Translations under genes and position numbers: made by a program
In this document: positions 46,264-55,059 of the stretch, in pieces
How the letters are laid out: the number at the start of each line of letters is the position of its first letter
Numbering within the stretch: position 1 is the first letter of the stretch
The notes under the pieces: model-generated
Database searches by the model: none
Told to the model about the DNA's origin: nothing
What the model saw: only the letters and a program-made list of their open reading frames with translations
NCBI GenBank assembly: GCA_016197205.1
Contig: JACPWG010000183.1
Location: 124,001 to 188,000 of the forward strand
Source of the DNA: Planctomycetota bacterium
GTDB taxonomy: Bacteria > Planctomycetota > MHYJ01 > WSZJ01 > JACPWG01
Length of the DNA: 64,000 bases
Reading direction: 5' to 3'

Positions 46264-46701
46264 GTGGGCCGAGGCAAACGGAAGCGAAAAGGCGACGGGC
46301 ACTACTGCTGGTCGTGCGACAGCACCTTGGCGAACGAGCGCTTCTCGGGTCGCGGCCATGCGCGCCACCTGTGTCGCGACTGCGAAAAGCTTGATGCCGC
46401 CGAACTCGAAGGTCGACAGGCGCTGCGCAACCTGGAACGGGCGGTGACCTGGGAGGGCTTCATCTACCGGCGGCAGCGGGCGTACGTGCGGCGCCTCCTC
46501 TCCCACCCTGACGCGCGCGTTCGCGCGGCCGCGGCGGAAGTCGTGCGCGTGGACGCCGAGGAGCGCCTCCGGATGCGGGGTGAAAGGACCTGGGCCGAGG
46601 GGGAAGCGGAGCGGTTCGGGCCCGCAGCTTCGGAGTCTCCGGACGGGCCGCCGCCGTCCTCCCCCGACGCTCCGTTCGAGGAAAGGGAAATTCCCTTCTG
46701 A
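46264..46701 (+). CDS. Small zinc-ribbon protein
   Basis: 145 residues from a GTG at 46264 (GGAG about 9 bp upstream). Near the N-terminus CWSCD and CRDCE, 18 residues apart, form a four-Cys zinc ribbon. A helical stretch follows (AYVRRLLSHPDARVRAAAAEVVR, HEAT-like) and an acidic disordered tail. 56 bp after the hydrolase gene on the same strand. Function unknown. Confidence 0.6.
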   Translation: MGRGKRKRKGDGHYCWSCDSTLANERFSGRGHARHLCRDCEKLDAAELEGRQALRNLERAVTWEGFIYRRQRAYVRRLLSHPDARVRAAAAEVVRVDAEERLRMRGERTWAEGEAERFGPAASESPDGPPPSSPDAPFEEREIPF

Positions 46702-46758
46702 GTTGAAGCTCCGCCGACCCCCCTCGCGTCGAGCACGAGGAAGGCCACCGTCCGCGCC

Positions 46759-48342
46759 TCATCGCGGCGCGGCGCCGTACCACGCGTGCTCCGGCCGCTT
46801 CAGGATCTCGTCGATCACCCCGTCCACCGCGCGCGCGGCGTCGGCCTTGCCGGCGGTCGCGGCCCGGTGCGTGATCTCCCGGGCCTGCGGCAGGAAGTGC
46901 ACGTAGAAGCGGTCCGCGACCTCGTACATGCCGTGCCAGTGCGTGTAGTCCGGCGCCATCATCGAGGCGCCGTGGCGCGCGCGCCGCCCCTCGTGGTGCC
47001 ACAGGTAGTACCACGTCCACTCGATCTCCTCGTCGAAGTCCGGCTTCGTCCGCAAGCCCTGCGCGAGGAGCGCGTCCATGATCGCCTTCCCCGGCTTCGC
47101 GAACTTCTCGTTGAACAGCACGACGAGGTCGTCGTACTGCTGGTAGAAGCCGTTCACGTAGTCGTTCGTATGGCAGTGCGAGCACACCTGCTTCATGCGG
47201 TTGCGCTTGGCCTCCGCGGTGTCCGCGATGAGCGGGGTGCGCTTCGCCGGGTCGGTCTCCGTCACCACCTTGTGGTTGACGTCCGTGTCCATCACCTGGC
47301 TCACCGGGGGGCGGTTCGTCCAGGAGATCCGCTCCCCGGGGTCGTGGGTGATCCGGCCGCCGTTCCGGAGATTGCCGGACATGTGGCAGGTCGCGCAGGT
47401 CGGCGCCTGCGAATAGTCCTTGCCCAGGATCCAGGTCGCGCCGTCGAGCTTCATGTGCTCGCGCAGGTCGCGGTAGGCGACGCCGTGCTTCGACTCCTCG
47501 TAGATCTCCTTCTGCGGATGGTCGGGGCCGAGGTGGCACTTGCCGCAGTTCTCGGGCTGGCGCGCGCGCCGGGGCGAGAAATCATGCCGGCTGTGGCACG
47601 CGCTGCACGAGCCGAGCGAGCCGTCCAGGTTGATCCGCCCGATCCCCGTGTTCGGCCACGTCGACGCGTGATAGAGCGGCTTGCCGTTTGCATCCTTCAC
47701 GATCCGGGTCAGGATGTCGGGGTTCGTCGGCCGGCCGTCCGGCCCCGGCTTCAGGTCGTCCGCGGTGATCATGCCGCCGTCCGTCGCGCGAAGCCCCACC
47801 TTGCTCCCGTGGCACTGCTTGCAGCCGGAGGAGACGCTCGCAAGGCCGTTGACCTCGCGGATGACCCGGCCCGGCGTCGGCGAGTGCGGGTTGAATTTCA
47901 CCCGCGACCCTTCGACCGTTTCCGCCAGGAGGTTGTCGAGCGAGTTCAGGATGTTCCCGGCCGCCGCATGGTGGCTGCGTTCGAACTCCTCGGTGACCTG
48001 CTGATGGCAGCGCGCGCAGTCTCGTGGCGTGACGACGGTGGCGATCGTGGCTCCGTAGTGCTCGAACGCGTCCACGTCCCCCTTGTCGGCGCGGTGACAC
48101 TCCACGCAGCCGACCCCTTTCCGCGCGTGCGTACTCCCTTTCCAATGATCGATGATCGCGGGCGTGGATTGCCCGTGGCAGTCCACGCAGGCCTTCGAAT
48201 TGGCCGGCACCACGACGTGCGCCGGCGCAAGCCCCACTTCCTCCCGTTTCCGCGCGACCTCCATCCACTGCACGAAGAGCAAGGACAACAGGAAGGCGGT
48301 CCCGAGCACGGCGATTACGACCTGCTTGGCCTTCAGCGACAT
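46759..48342 (-). CDS. Membrane-anchored octaheme cytochrome c, HAO family
   Basis: 527 residues with an uncleaved N-terminal helix (about 8-26). Eight CxxCH haem sites start at 52, 79, 109, 174, 246, 266, 316 and 387. The C-terminus carries the family-specific stretch RRARHGASMMAPDYTHWHG (453-471). These are traits of octaheme hydroxylamine oxidoreductase-like proteins, which oxidise hydroxylamine or hydrazine or reduce nitrite. Tyr466 sits in this motif and could be the tyrosine that cross-links to the catalytic haem in oxidative members. Four genes upstream on the same strand encode a bc-type complex and a NapC-like protein, so electrons probably pass to or from quinone. Confidence 0.88.
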   Translation of the reverse strand: MSLKAKQVVIAVLGTAFLLSLLFVQWMEVARKREEVGLAPAHVVVPANSKACVDCHGQSTPAIIDHWKGSTHARKGVGCVECHRADKGDVDAFEHYGATIATVVTPRDCARCHQQVTEEFERSHHAAAGNILNSLDNLLAETVEGSRVKFNPHSPTPGRVIREVNGLASVSSGCKQCHGSKVGLRATDGGMITADDLKPGPDGRPTNPDILTRIVKDANGKPLYHASTWPNTGIGRINLDGSLGSCSACHSRHDFSPRRARQPENCGKCHLGPDHPQKEIYEESKHGVAYRDLREHMKLDGATWILGKDYSQAPTCATCHMSGNLRNGGRITHDPGERISWTNRPPVSQVMDTDVNHKVVTETDPAKRTPLIADTAEAKRNRMKQVCSHCHTNDYVNGFYQQYDDLVVLFNEKFAKPGKAIMDALLAQGLRTKPDFDEEIEWTWYYLWHHEGRRARHGASMMAPDYTHWHGMYEVADRFYVHFLPQAREITHRAATAGKADAARAVDGVIDEILKRPEHAWYGAAPR

Positions 48343-48392
48343 AGGAGCCTCGAAGGGGATTTGAGATTTGGGTCCGTTGTCAATCGAACACC

Positions 48393-48783
48393 ACGGAAAC
48401 CACAGATTTCACAGATTTTACGGGATTTCACAGATGACGAATCTGTGTAATCGTCGTCAATCTGTGACACAACAGCCCAAAAGCTTGTTTTTTTGGCAAC
48501 GAATTCTCGGTAGAAAATTCGCGAAATTGGCGTAATTCGCGGTTCGTCGTCGATCGCAGGCGGGACTGAACCCGAGGGATCCGAAGGACGCGCTGAGACC
48601 GCTCCCTCACGGTCGCGGTTCGGATCGGCTGCGCCAATCGATTCGCAAGAGTTTCGTCCTTCGGTGTCTTCGGCGTTTTCGGTGGCTCGTCCCTTTGGTT
48701 GCGGCCAAAGGCTGCTCTGGGAAATCTGTGGTTCCGTTTGCGTTTCGGGCTCGCGCTCGACTTGGGATTTGGGATTTCCGCCA
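48393..48783 (-). repeat. CACAGATTT and NRDREG-type dispersed repeats
   Basis: The gap between the octaheme and cytochrome b genes contains AACCACAGATTTCACAG blocks (48393-48472), a block around CTGAGACCGCTCCCTCACGG (48562-48625) repeated at 56300-56352, and a short GGGATTT tract (48754-48778). No gene. Confidence 0.65.
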
Positions 48784-49833
48784 TCAATGCGCAACCGCGG
48801 CCTCCCACACCGTGAGGCCGATGATCGTCAGCGCCACCGCGATCCCGATCCACACGCTCGCCTCCGAGTCCTTCGCCTTCCGCCGCAGCCACGCGTCGAC
48901 AAAGGGCCAGACGAACATCGTGAACACGATGAAGCCCATGCTCAGGATCGCGATCGTGCGCGAGAAGAGCTTGAGCCACCGGAACGTTACATAGAAAAAC
49001 CACTCGGGCTTGATCACCTCGGGCGTCGTCAGCGGGTCCGCGCGCGGCCCGACGTGCGCCGGCAGCAGCGTGGCCAGGGCCGAGAGGAGGATCATGAGCA
49101 CGAGTCCGGCGATCAGCTCGGTCAGCAGGTGGTCCGGGAAGAAGTTGAAGTGGTCCGGCTTGTCTTTGGGTTCGTCGCCGAACCGGAACTCCGTCACCCC
49201 CTGGATGCGCAGGATCGTGACGTGCACGGCCAGGAGCAGGCACATGGCCGCGGGCAGGACGGCCGCGTGCAGGATGAAGAACCGGGACAGCGTGCGCTCG
49301 TTGTAGGCGTCGCCGCCGAGGAGGAGGCTCTTCAGAAAGCCGCCGACGACCGGCACGCTGTCCGTGATGTTCGCGCCGACCGTCGCGCCCCAGTAGCTGA
49401 GCTGTTCGTACACGAGGCTGTAGCCGGTGAAGCCCGTCATGAGCGCGCAGCCGAGCAGGCACATCCCGACCAGCCAGTTCAGCTCGCGCGGCTTGCGGTA
49501 CGCCCCCGTGAAGTACACGCGCATCTGGTGAAGGATCACCGTGGCGATCATGAGCGTCGCGGCCCACTTGTGCAGGCTGCGGAAGTACCAGCCGTACGAG
49601 GCCTCGTCCGTGATGTACCGCACCGACTCCCAGGCCGTGGTCGGCGAGGGCTCGTAGTAGAAGGCGAGCAGGATGCCGGTGACGATCTGCACGACAAAGA
49701 GATACGCCGGGGTGCCGCCGAGGCAGAACCACCACCGCTTCAGGTGATTCGGAACGGGCTCGTTCGTCAGTTCGCGGAGCTGGTTCCCGGTGATCGGGAG
49801 GCGCTCCTGGAGCCAGGCGACGACACTCTGCAT
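48784..49833 (-). CDS. Cytochrome b of a Rieske/cytochrome b complex
   Basis: 349 residues, about eight TM helices, so a b6 part fused to a subunit-IV-like part. Haem ligands are H88 and H102 in one helix and H189 and H204 in another. A PEW motif (KPEWFFY, about 275) marks the quinol site. It starts 1 bp after the Rieske stop codon, which indicates translational coupling. The pair should oxidise quinol and pass electrons to the multiheme cytochromes encoded on both sides. In anammox planctomycetes, a Rieske/cytochrome b cluster with HAO-like cytochromes is known. Confidence 0.92.
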   Translation of the reverse strand: MQSVVAWLQERLPITGNQLRELTNEPVPNHLKRWWFCLGGTPAYLFVVQIVTGILLAFYYEPSPTTAWESVRYITDEASYGWYFRSLHKWAATLMIATVILHQMRVYFTGAYRKPRELNWLVGMCLLGCALMTGFTGYSLVYEQLSYWGATVGANITDSVPVVGGFLKSLLLGGDAYNERTLSRFFILHAAVLPAAMCLLLAVHVTILRIQGVTEFRFGDEPKDKPDHFNFFPDHLLTELIAGLVLMILLSALATLLPAHVGPRADPLTTPEVIKPEWFFYVTFRWLKLFSRTIAILSMGFIVFTMFVWPFVDAWLRRKAKDSEASVWIGIAVALTIIGLTVWEAAVAH

Positions 49834-49834
49834 G

Positions 49835-50395
49835 TCAGCACTCCCTGGCTCGGCGGGCGGCGCAGCCGGGCGACGCTCCGACCTTCTCGAGCGGTACTTC
49901 GATGTAGAGGAGCCCGCGGTCGACCTTCAGCGGATAGCGAGGCAGGGACTGGCCCGCCTCCGCCGGCGGCCCCGCGGTCGCCTTGCCGGTCGGGTCGAAG
50001 ACGCCGTTGTGGCACGGGCAGAAAAAGCGGTTGTTCTGCGCCTCCCAGTGGACCTGGCAGCCGAGGTGGGGGCAGGTGCTGGAGAGCGCGAGGAAGTCGT
50101 TGACCCCGCCGGTGGCCGCCATGCGCGCGACCACGACCGGCGCACCGGCCGGCGTGCGATAGACCACCGAGTCGCCGACCTTCAGGCTCGCGGCGTCCGA
50201 GACGAAGAGCCAGCCGCGGGCGGTGGGGTGCGGGGGATAGAGGAACCTGCCCGCCATGGCCGCGAACGTGCCGTAGCCGGCGGCAAGGCCACCCGCCATG
50301 GCGAGGCCTGCAGCGGAAGTGAGGAACCCGCGGCGGTCGACGGCCGCGGGCGCGGCGCGCTCCGGGGGGGGAGGCTCGTTCGGGGTGTCGGACAT
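49835..50395 (-). CDS. Rieske 2Fe-2S protein
   Basis: 186 residues from the ATG at 50395 (GGAG upstream; a TTG four codons earlier is less likely). A twin-arginine-like start (D20-RRGFLT) and hydrophobic helix (about 28-48) anchor it. Cluster motifs are CPHLGC (C108, H110, C113) and CPCHNG (C126, C128, H129), giving the two Cys and two His ligands plus the disulfide pair. It transfers electrons from quinol in the cytochrome b complex encoded next. Confidence 0.93.
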   Translation of the reverse strand: MSDTPNEPPPPERAAPAAVDRRGFLTSAAGLAMAGGLAAGYGTFAAMAGRFLYPPHPTARGWLFVSDAASLKVGDSVVYRTPAGAPVVVARMAATGGVNDFLALSSTCPHLGCQVHWEAQNNRFFCPCHNGVFDPTGKATAGPPAEAGQSLPRYPLKVDRGLLYIEVPLEKVGASPGCAARRAREC

Positions 50396-50553
50396 GTCGG
50401 GCTCCAAAATGCGCGAGTGCCGCCGGCGGTCGCGAGAAATGGATGGGTTTACGAAACGCAGAGACGCGGAGGCGCAGAGGAATTTCGTGGTTTGAACATG
50501 CTCAGCGTTTCGGCCGTAGTAAGAATTCGCAAGCCGCTCTTGTCAAGCCCGAT

Positions 50554-50943
50554 TCAAGCCGGCGACCGCGGCCGCGAGATCGCCACCCGCACCTTCTCGA
50601 GCAGCTCCCGACACACGAACGGCTTGTGCAGCAGCGCGAAGCCGTCTTCCTCGAGGGCGAGTTGTTCGTCCTCCAGGCTGCGACGGGCCGTGAGGAAAAT
50701 GATCGGGAGGTCCGCGGCACCCGGGATGGACCGGATGGCGCGCGCCACGTCGTGCCCATCGAGCCCCGGCAGCATGATGTCGAGGAGGATCAGGTCCGGC
50801 GGCGCGGTCGTCAGCACCTTTCGCAGGGCCGCCTCCCCGTACGTGGCCGAGTCCACCTCGTACCCCTCGAGGAGCAGGAGCGACCGCAACATTTCGATCG
50901 TGGTCCTGTCGTCGTCCACGATCAACACCCGGTTGGCGCCCAT
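50554..50943 (-). CDS. Stand-alone response regulator (receiver only)
   Basis: 129 residues; GGAGGT precedes the ATG. A complete CheY-like receiver with the DDD pocket (10-12), phospho-acceptor D55, T85 and K107, and no output domain. It sits inside the respiratory gene cluster on the same strand, between the NapC-like and Rieske genes. It may tie the cluster to one of the histidine kinases at 55-58 kb; this is inference. The gap 50396-50553 contains only a CAGAGACGCGGAGG repeat. Confidence 0.9.
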   Translation of the reverse strand: MGANRVLIVDDDRTTIEMLRSLLLLEGYEVDSATYGEAALRKVLTTAPPDLILLDIMLPGLDGHDVARAIRSIPGAADLPIIFLTARRSLEDEQLALEEDGFALLHKPFVCRELLEKVRVAISRPRSPA

Positions 50944-51095
50944 GTTCACCTCCGCTCGCCGCGCGAATCGACTTCGGAACCACGGGGCCGCCGCGCGCCT
51001 CTCTCCGCGTACCGGACCCTCCGGCGCAGCCGCGCGCGCGTCTTCCTTGCCCGCCATCGCCGCAAGCGCGGTGCCGGGCCCTCGAACCGCGCGTA

Positions 51096-52577
51096 TCACT
51101 TTTTTTTCGGCACGAGCTGGTCGACGTCCAGGTTCGGTTCTTCGCTCGCCACGATGGTGTGGCAGAGTCCGCAGTCCTGCGAGATCGTCTTCCCCGACTT
51201 CGACCGGTGCCGGTCGTCGTGGCAGCGGAAGCACCCGGGGAAATCGTCGTGCCCCAGGTGGTTCGGGTACGTCCCCCAGGTGATGCCCATTTCGGGAAAC
51301 ACGTTTCGCTTCCACAACTGCGCGAATTCCCGCGCCGCCGCCCGGATCGCCTCGGCCTGCGCCCCCGCCACCTCCGGGTAGGACTCCGCGTAGTACGCCT
51401 CCGTCTCGCGCAGGATTCCCGCCTCCGCCTCCGTCGCGTTCGCGTACTCCTTCTTGAGCGCGTCGATGCCGATGTCCTTCACGCAGGGCAGGCTCAGGTC
51501 GATCCGCCCCTCGGCCATCGCCCGGTCGAGCGCGCGCTCGGGCATCAAAAACGTGTGCGTCGGCCGGTTGTGGCAGTCCAGGCAGTCCAGCATGCGCCGC
51601 TCCCCGTGGCCGCCCGCCAGGAGCGCCTCCGCGCCCGCCTTCGCGGCCGGGACGTCCTCCGAGACGAACACCTCCACGCCGCCACCCGGGCGCTTCACCT
51701 CGACCCACGGGATCTCCATCCGCTTGTCGTCCGTCGAGACATACGTGATCTGGTTCGCGTCGTTCACGTGCCAATGGATCCCCGCGCCCTTTCCTCCGTT
51801 CGCCGCGCCGCCGCCGACCTTCATCAGGAGCGCCGTCGTGAGCCGCGTGTTTCCCTCGTCCTTCTGGAATTTCGCGCGCGTCCAGAGGCGGTCGCCGTGG
51901 AATTTCTCCGGCCAGTGACACTGCTCGCAGGTGTCGCGCGCGGGGCGAAGGTTTCGCACCGGGCTGTGAATGGGCCGGGAGTACCCGCCCGCGTTCACGC
52001 GCCAGACCTGCCGCAGCCCGGAGAGCTTGTAGCGTACGAACATGTCCGCGCCCGGCCCCATGTGGCACTCGACGCAGCGCGTGCGCGAGTGAGGCGAGCC
52101 CTGGTAGGCCGTCCATTCCGGCTTCATCACCGAGTGGCAGACCTGCCCGCAAAACTCCTGCGAGTCCATGTACTCCACGCCGTGGTAGCTCATCGCGCCC
52201 AGCAGCACGAGATTGCCCATCGTCAGCACGAGGAAGGTCATGAACCGTCTCCGGTGGGCCGGATCGCCGAAGTCGATCCGTGGATAGCCCGACCCGGTCT
52301 GGAAGAGGTTGGGCTCGACCGCGCGCCTGCGTCGCCGCAGCCAGAGGCCGAGCGGGATGAGCGCGAGCCCCGCCACGAAAATCGACGGGAGGACCAGGTA
52401 GCCGAGGATGCCGACGTACGGCTGCTGAAACGGGTGGTAGAGATCGGTTGCGAGAAAGGCCAGGAAGCCGATCCCGCACCCCGTCGTGAGCGTCGAGCCG
52501 ATGAGGCTGAGGAAGTTGCTCGAGACCAGCGCCACGAAGGACCAGAAGGCCCGGATGAGCGTCGTGAGAATTCGCAT
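51096..52577 (-). CDS. NapC/NirT-like multiheme cytochrome c
   Basis: 493 residues. Three TM helices occupy the first 130 residues. Six haem sites follow: an unusual C143-x3-C147-H (CGQVCHSVM), then CVECH (168), CEQCH (217), CLDCH (about 340), CFRCH (about 450) and CGLCH (about 470). The start of the haem domain (CHSVMKPEWTAYQGSPHSR) is typical of a family of quinol dehydrogenases related to NapC/NirT. It should link the quinone pool to periplasmic haem proteins such as the octaheme cytochrome. It ends with Lys-Lys-Lys encoded by an A8 run. Confidence 0.85.
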   Translation of the reverse strand: MRILTTLIRAFWSFVALVSSNFLSLIGSTLTTGCGIGFLAFLATDLYHPFQQPYVGILGYLVLPSIFVAGLALIPLGLWLRRRRRAVEPNLFQTGSGYPRIDFGDPAHRRRFMTFLVLTMGNLVLLGAMSYHGVEYMDSQEFCGQVCHSVMKPEWTAYQGSPHSRTRCVECHMGPGADMFVRYKLSGLRQVWRVNAGGYSRPIHSPVRNLRPARDTCEQCHWPEKFHGDRLWTRAKFQKDEGNTRLTTALLMKVGGGAANGGKGAGIHWHVNDANQITYVSTDDKRMEIPWVEVKRPGGGVEVFVSEDVPAAKAGAEALLAGGHGERRMLDCLDCHNRPTHTFLMPERALDRAMAEGRIDLSLPCVKDIGIDALKKEYANATEAEAGILRETEAYYAESYPEVAGAQAEAIRAAAREFAQLWKRNVFPEMGITWGTYPNHLGHDDFPGCFRCHDDRHRSKSGKTISQDCGLCHTIVASEEPNLDVDQLVPKKK

Positions 52578-52590
52578 GCTGCTTCCTCAG

Positions 52591-52753
52591 TACCGCTCCA
52601 CGGAAGTCGGTGACCAATAGGCGAAGGCAAGTTTGGCCGCCCGCTAGGCGCGCGAGCGAGGCGTAGAAACGGAGAACTACGGCGAGCGAGCGCAACTACG
52701 CGGGCGGCCAAAATCGCCGAGCAAATTGGTCACCCAATGCTGTGGGGCGGTAC
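52591..52753 (-). mobile_element. R1 MITE-like element, copy e (163 bp, inverted)
   Basis: Inverted copy, GTACCGCTCC to GGGCGGTAC, flanked by a perfect TCA direct repeat (52588-52590 and 52754-52756) in CTCAG. It lies just 13 bp upstream of the NapC-like start codon and so probably within its promoter region. Nothing else is seen up to 52940. Confidence 0.9.
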
Positions 52754-52953
52754 TCAGTACGGGCATCGGATGCGAATGTCCGTAGCACCCGCAATGCCGC
52801 AGCCCAGTTTCGCTTGGGAATCCGCAGCCGGGCGTTAGAATGGGGCGCCCGCCGGGCGGCGCGGAATGCCCCTTGCACTCATGCCTTGCTCGCGGTCGCG
52901 GCGTGCGCCGACCCGACACCTACCGCCCTCACTTTCCAACCGTGGAGGTCGAA

Positions 52954-53292
52954 ATGCCCAAGCTACCCAAGCCCTTCACCGAGTTCGTGAAACTCTATCC
53001 GCAGGTGGCCGAGGCCTACGAGCGGATGGGCGCCGCAGCCCACGCGGCGGGTCCTCTGGACCCGAAGTCGCGCGCCCTGATCAAGCTCGCGATCTCCGTG
53101 GGCGCGCGCCTCGAGGGGGCCGTGCACAGCCACGCGCGAAAGGCCCTCGCCGTCGGATGCTCGCCCGAGGAACTCGCGCACGTCGCCATCCTCTCCCTCC
53201 CCACGCTCGGCCTGCCCTCGATGATGGCCGCGCGCACCTGGATCGAGGACGTCCTAGCCACCGCGCGGGAGGAGAAGAGTCGAAGAAAGTGA
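52954..53292 (+). CDS. Carboxymuconolactone decarboxylase-family protein
   Basis: 112 residues from the ATG at 52954 with GGAGGTC upstream. All-helical AhpD/CMD fold: KSRALIKLAISVGARLEGAVHSHARKAL, then GCSPEELAHVAILSLPTLG. The redox CxxC of AhpD is absent; the single His of the AVHSHARKAL helix is present. Members act as decarboxylases or peroxidase partners, and this one has no clear substrate. The following 277 bp have no recognisable gene. Confidence 0.85.
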   Translation: MPKLPKPFTEFVKLYPQVAEAYERMGAAAHAAGPLDPKSRALIKLAISVGARLEGAVHSHARKALAVGCSPEELAHVAILSLPTLGLPSMMAARTWIEDVLATAREEKSRRK

Positions 53293-53569
53293 TCTCGCGG
53301 CTGCCCGCCCGGGTGGGGAAACCTCCGCGCCTGGCGGATGCGGCTGGGGAGAATTCCCCGTTCCTGCCGATCCCCGCGGCCGGGCTTTGGACGTCGGATG
53401 TCCGAATCGGCGATCGGTAGCCGGGGCGCCAACCGGGTTAGCACCTCCCCCTTGCGGGCGCCCATCGGTAGCACCTCGTCGCCGAGGGTTGGTACGGACT
53501 TTGCCATGAGCCCTGGGTGGAGCGCGGACGGAGTTCCGCCACCGATCCTTACTCACGGAGAGACTTGGG

Positions 53570-54529
53570 ATGACCGACCCGGCCGAAAATGCTGAACGAC
53601 TCACGTGGAAGCTCCTCGCCCTGCGGTTCCGGGAGTTTCGAGCAGCCGTGGTCGATGCGCACAGCTACAGCCCCTGGGCGAACTCCTACCTCCTCTACGG
53701 CTTTCTCTGGGGCGTGCCCGTGCCTCTGGTGACGCTCGGGCTCGAGCTTTCGCTCCGCGGGCTGCCCGCGACCCCCGCGGGCATCGCGTCGGCGCTCGCG
53801 GATCATCCGGTGCAGGTCGTCTTTCTGCTGCACCCGCTGCTCTTCGCGTGGATCTTCGGCGTGCTCGGGACGATGAGTCGGGAAAAGGACCTGCGCATCT
53901 CCATCCTCGTGCGAGACCTCACGATCCAGGCGACGCGGGACGCCATGACGGGCCTTTTGAATCGGCGGCACCTGCTCGATCACCTGGACGTGGAGGTGGA
54001 GCGCGCTCGGCGCGAGGCCGTGCCTCTCGCCTGCCTGATGGTCGACATGGACAATCTGAAGCTCATCAACGACACCAGCGGCCACCTGGCGGGCGACAGC
54101 GCGCTCATCGGCCTCGCGGAGGTGATCCGCCAGGCCTTCCGGCCGTACGACCTCGCGGGCCGCTACGGCGGCGACGAGTTCCTGCTCGTCCTCCCGCACG
54201 TGGGACTCGACCAGGCCGTGGACTTGGCGTTGCGCTTCCGCGAGCGCGTGCGGGGTCACGACTTCGCGCTCCCCCCGCGGGACCGGGCGGTCCGGCCATC
54301 GGTTTCCGTCGGCATCGCGGTCTTTCCCGCGGACGGCCAGACGCCGTCCGCGCTCATCGCTTCGGCGGACGGGGCGATGTATCAGGCGAAGACGCGCGGG
54401 AAGGATCGGATTGCGTGCGCGAGCGGGCCGGATCCGTGGACGCCCCCCGGCGTCGAAGCGCGGCGCGCCGGCGGCGACCCCTGTGCCGCGGCAGTGACGG
54501 TCGAGCGCGGACCGCGGGACCCCTGGTAG
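53570..54529 (+). CDS. Membrane diguanylate cyclase (GGDEF)
   Basis: 319 residues. Two TM helices (about 42-62 and 82-101) are followed by a GGDEF domain (about 118-290) with DMDNLKLINDTSGHLAGD and an intact GGDEF at 200-204. An inhibitory site RPYD (191-194) lies exactly five residues before, so product feedback is expected. It makes c-di-GMP. The N-terminal membrane part is clearly related to that of the histidine kinase two genes on (FLWGVPVPLVTLGLELSLRG versus ILWGLPIPLFSLGLDLLARG). GGAGAG precedes the start. Confidence 0.93.
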   Translation: MTDPAENAERLTWKLLALRFREFRAAVVDAHSYSPWANSYLLYGFLWGVPVPLVTLGLELSLRGLPATPAGIASALADHPVQVVFLLHPLLFAWIFGVLGTMSREKDLRISILVRDLTIQATRDAMTGLLNRRHLLDHLDVEVERARREAVPLACLMVDMDNLKLINDTSGHLAGDSALIGLAEVIRQAFRPYDLAGRYGGDEFLLVLPHVGLDQAVDLALRFRERVRGHDFALPPRDRAVRPSVSVGIAVFPADGQTPSALIASADGAMYQAKTRGKDRIACASGPDPWTPPGVEARRAGGDPCAAAVTVERGPRDPW

Positions 54530-54658
54530 CCAGGGCGCGCCACGGGGACCGGACCGCAGCTTTCAAGTCTGTGAAATCGTCGTTCATCTGGGAAAGCTGT
54601 GGTTGCCGTGGCGTTCGCCTTTGGCAGAAATTGTAGCAAGAGAAGCAGGAGCGCCGCC

Positions 54659-55048
54659 ATGAGCAAGACCATCCTCGCGATCGACGACGACCCGGACACG
54701 ATCCGGATGCTTGACCAGCTTCTGCGGCAGGAAGGGTACGACGTCCGGACCGCGCCCAGCGCGCAGGAGGGCCTGCGGCTGCTGGACGAGCGACCCCCGG
54801 ACCTCATCCTGCTCGATCTCATGATGCCCGGAATGGACGGCTTCGACTTCTGCCACCAGCTCGCAACCTCGGGGCGGGCGAAAGGCATCCCCATCATCGT
54901 CCTTACCGCCCTCGACACGTTCACCTACTCGGAGGACTTCCTCGCGGGACTCTTCGGCGTCTGCCTGTTCATGTACAAGCCGTTCAAGCCCTCCACCCTG
55001 CTGGCAAACATTCACGACGCGTTGACGGTCCAGCGAACCGCGTCGTAG
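54659..55048 (+). CDS. Stand-alone response regulator (receiver only)
   Basis: 129 residues from the ATG at 54659 with AGGAG upstream. Complete receiver (IDDDPDT, LLDLMMPGMDG, VLTA, MYKPF). The stop codon lies 11 bp before the next gene, a membrane histidine kinase, which is its likely partner. The upstream gap has a CACAGATTT-type repeat (54563-54606). Confidence 0.92.
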   Translation: MSKTILAIDDDPDTIRMLDQLLRQEGYDVRTAPSAQEGLRLLDERPPDLILLDLMMPGMDGFDFCHQLATSGRAKGIPIIVLTALDTFTYSEDFLAGLFGVCLFMYKPFKPSTLLANIHDALTVQRTAS

Positions 55049-55059
55049 GAGACGGGGGC

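Noticed and set aside
50396..50553. Regulatory RNA between the receiver and Rieske genes
   Set aside because: The sequence is only a CAGAGACGCGGAGG-type dispersed repeat with no conserved fold that I can see.
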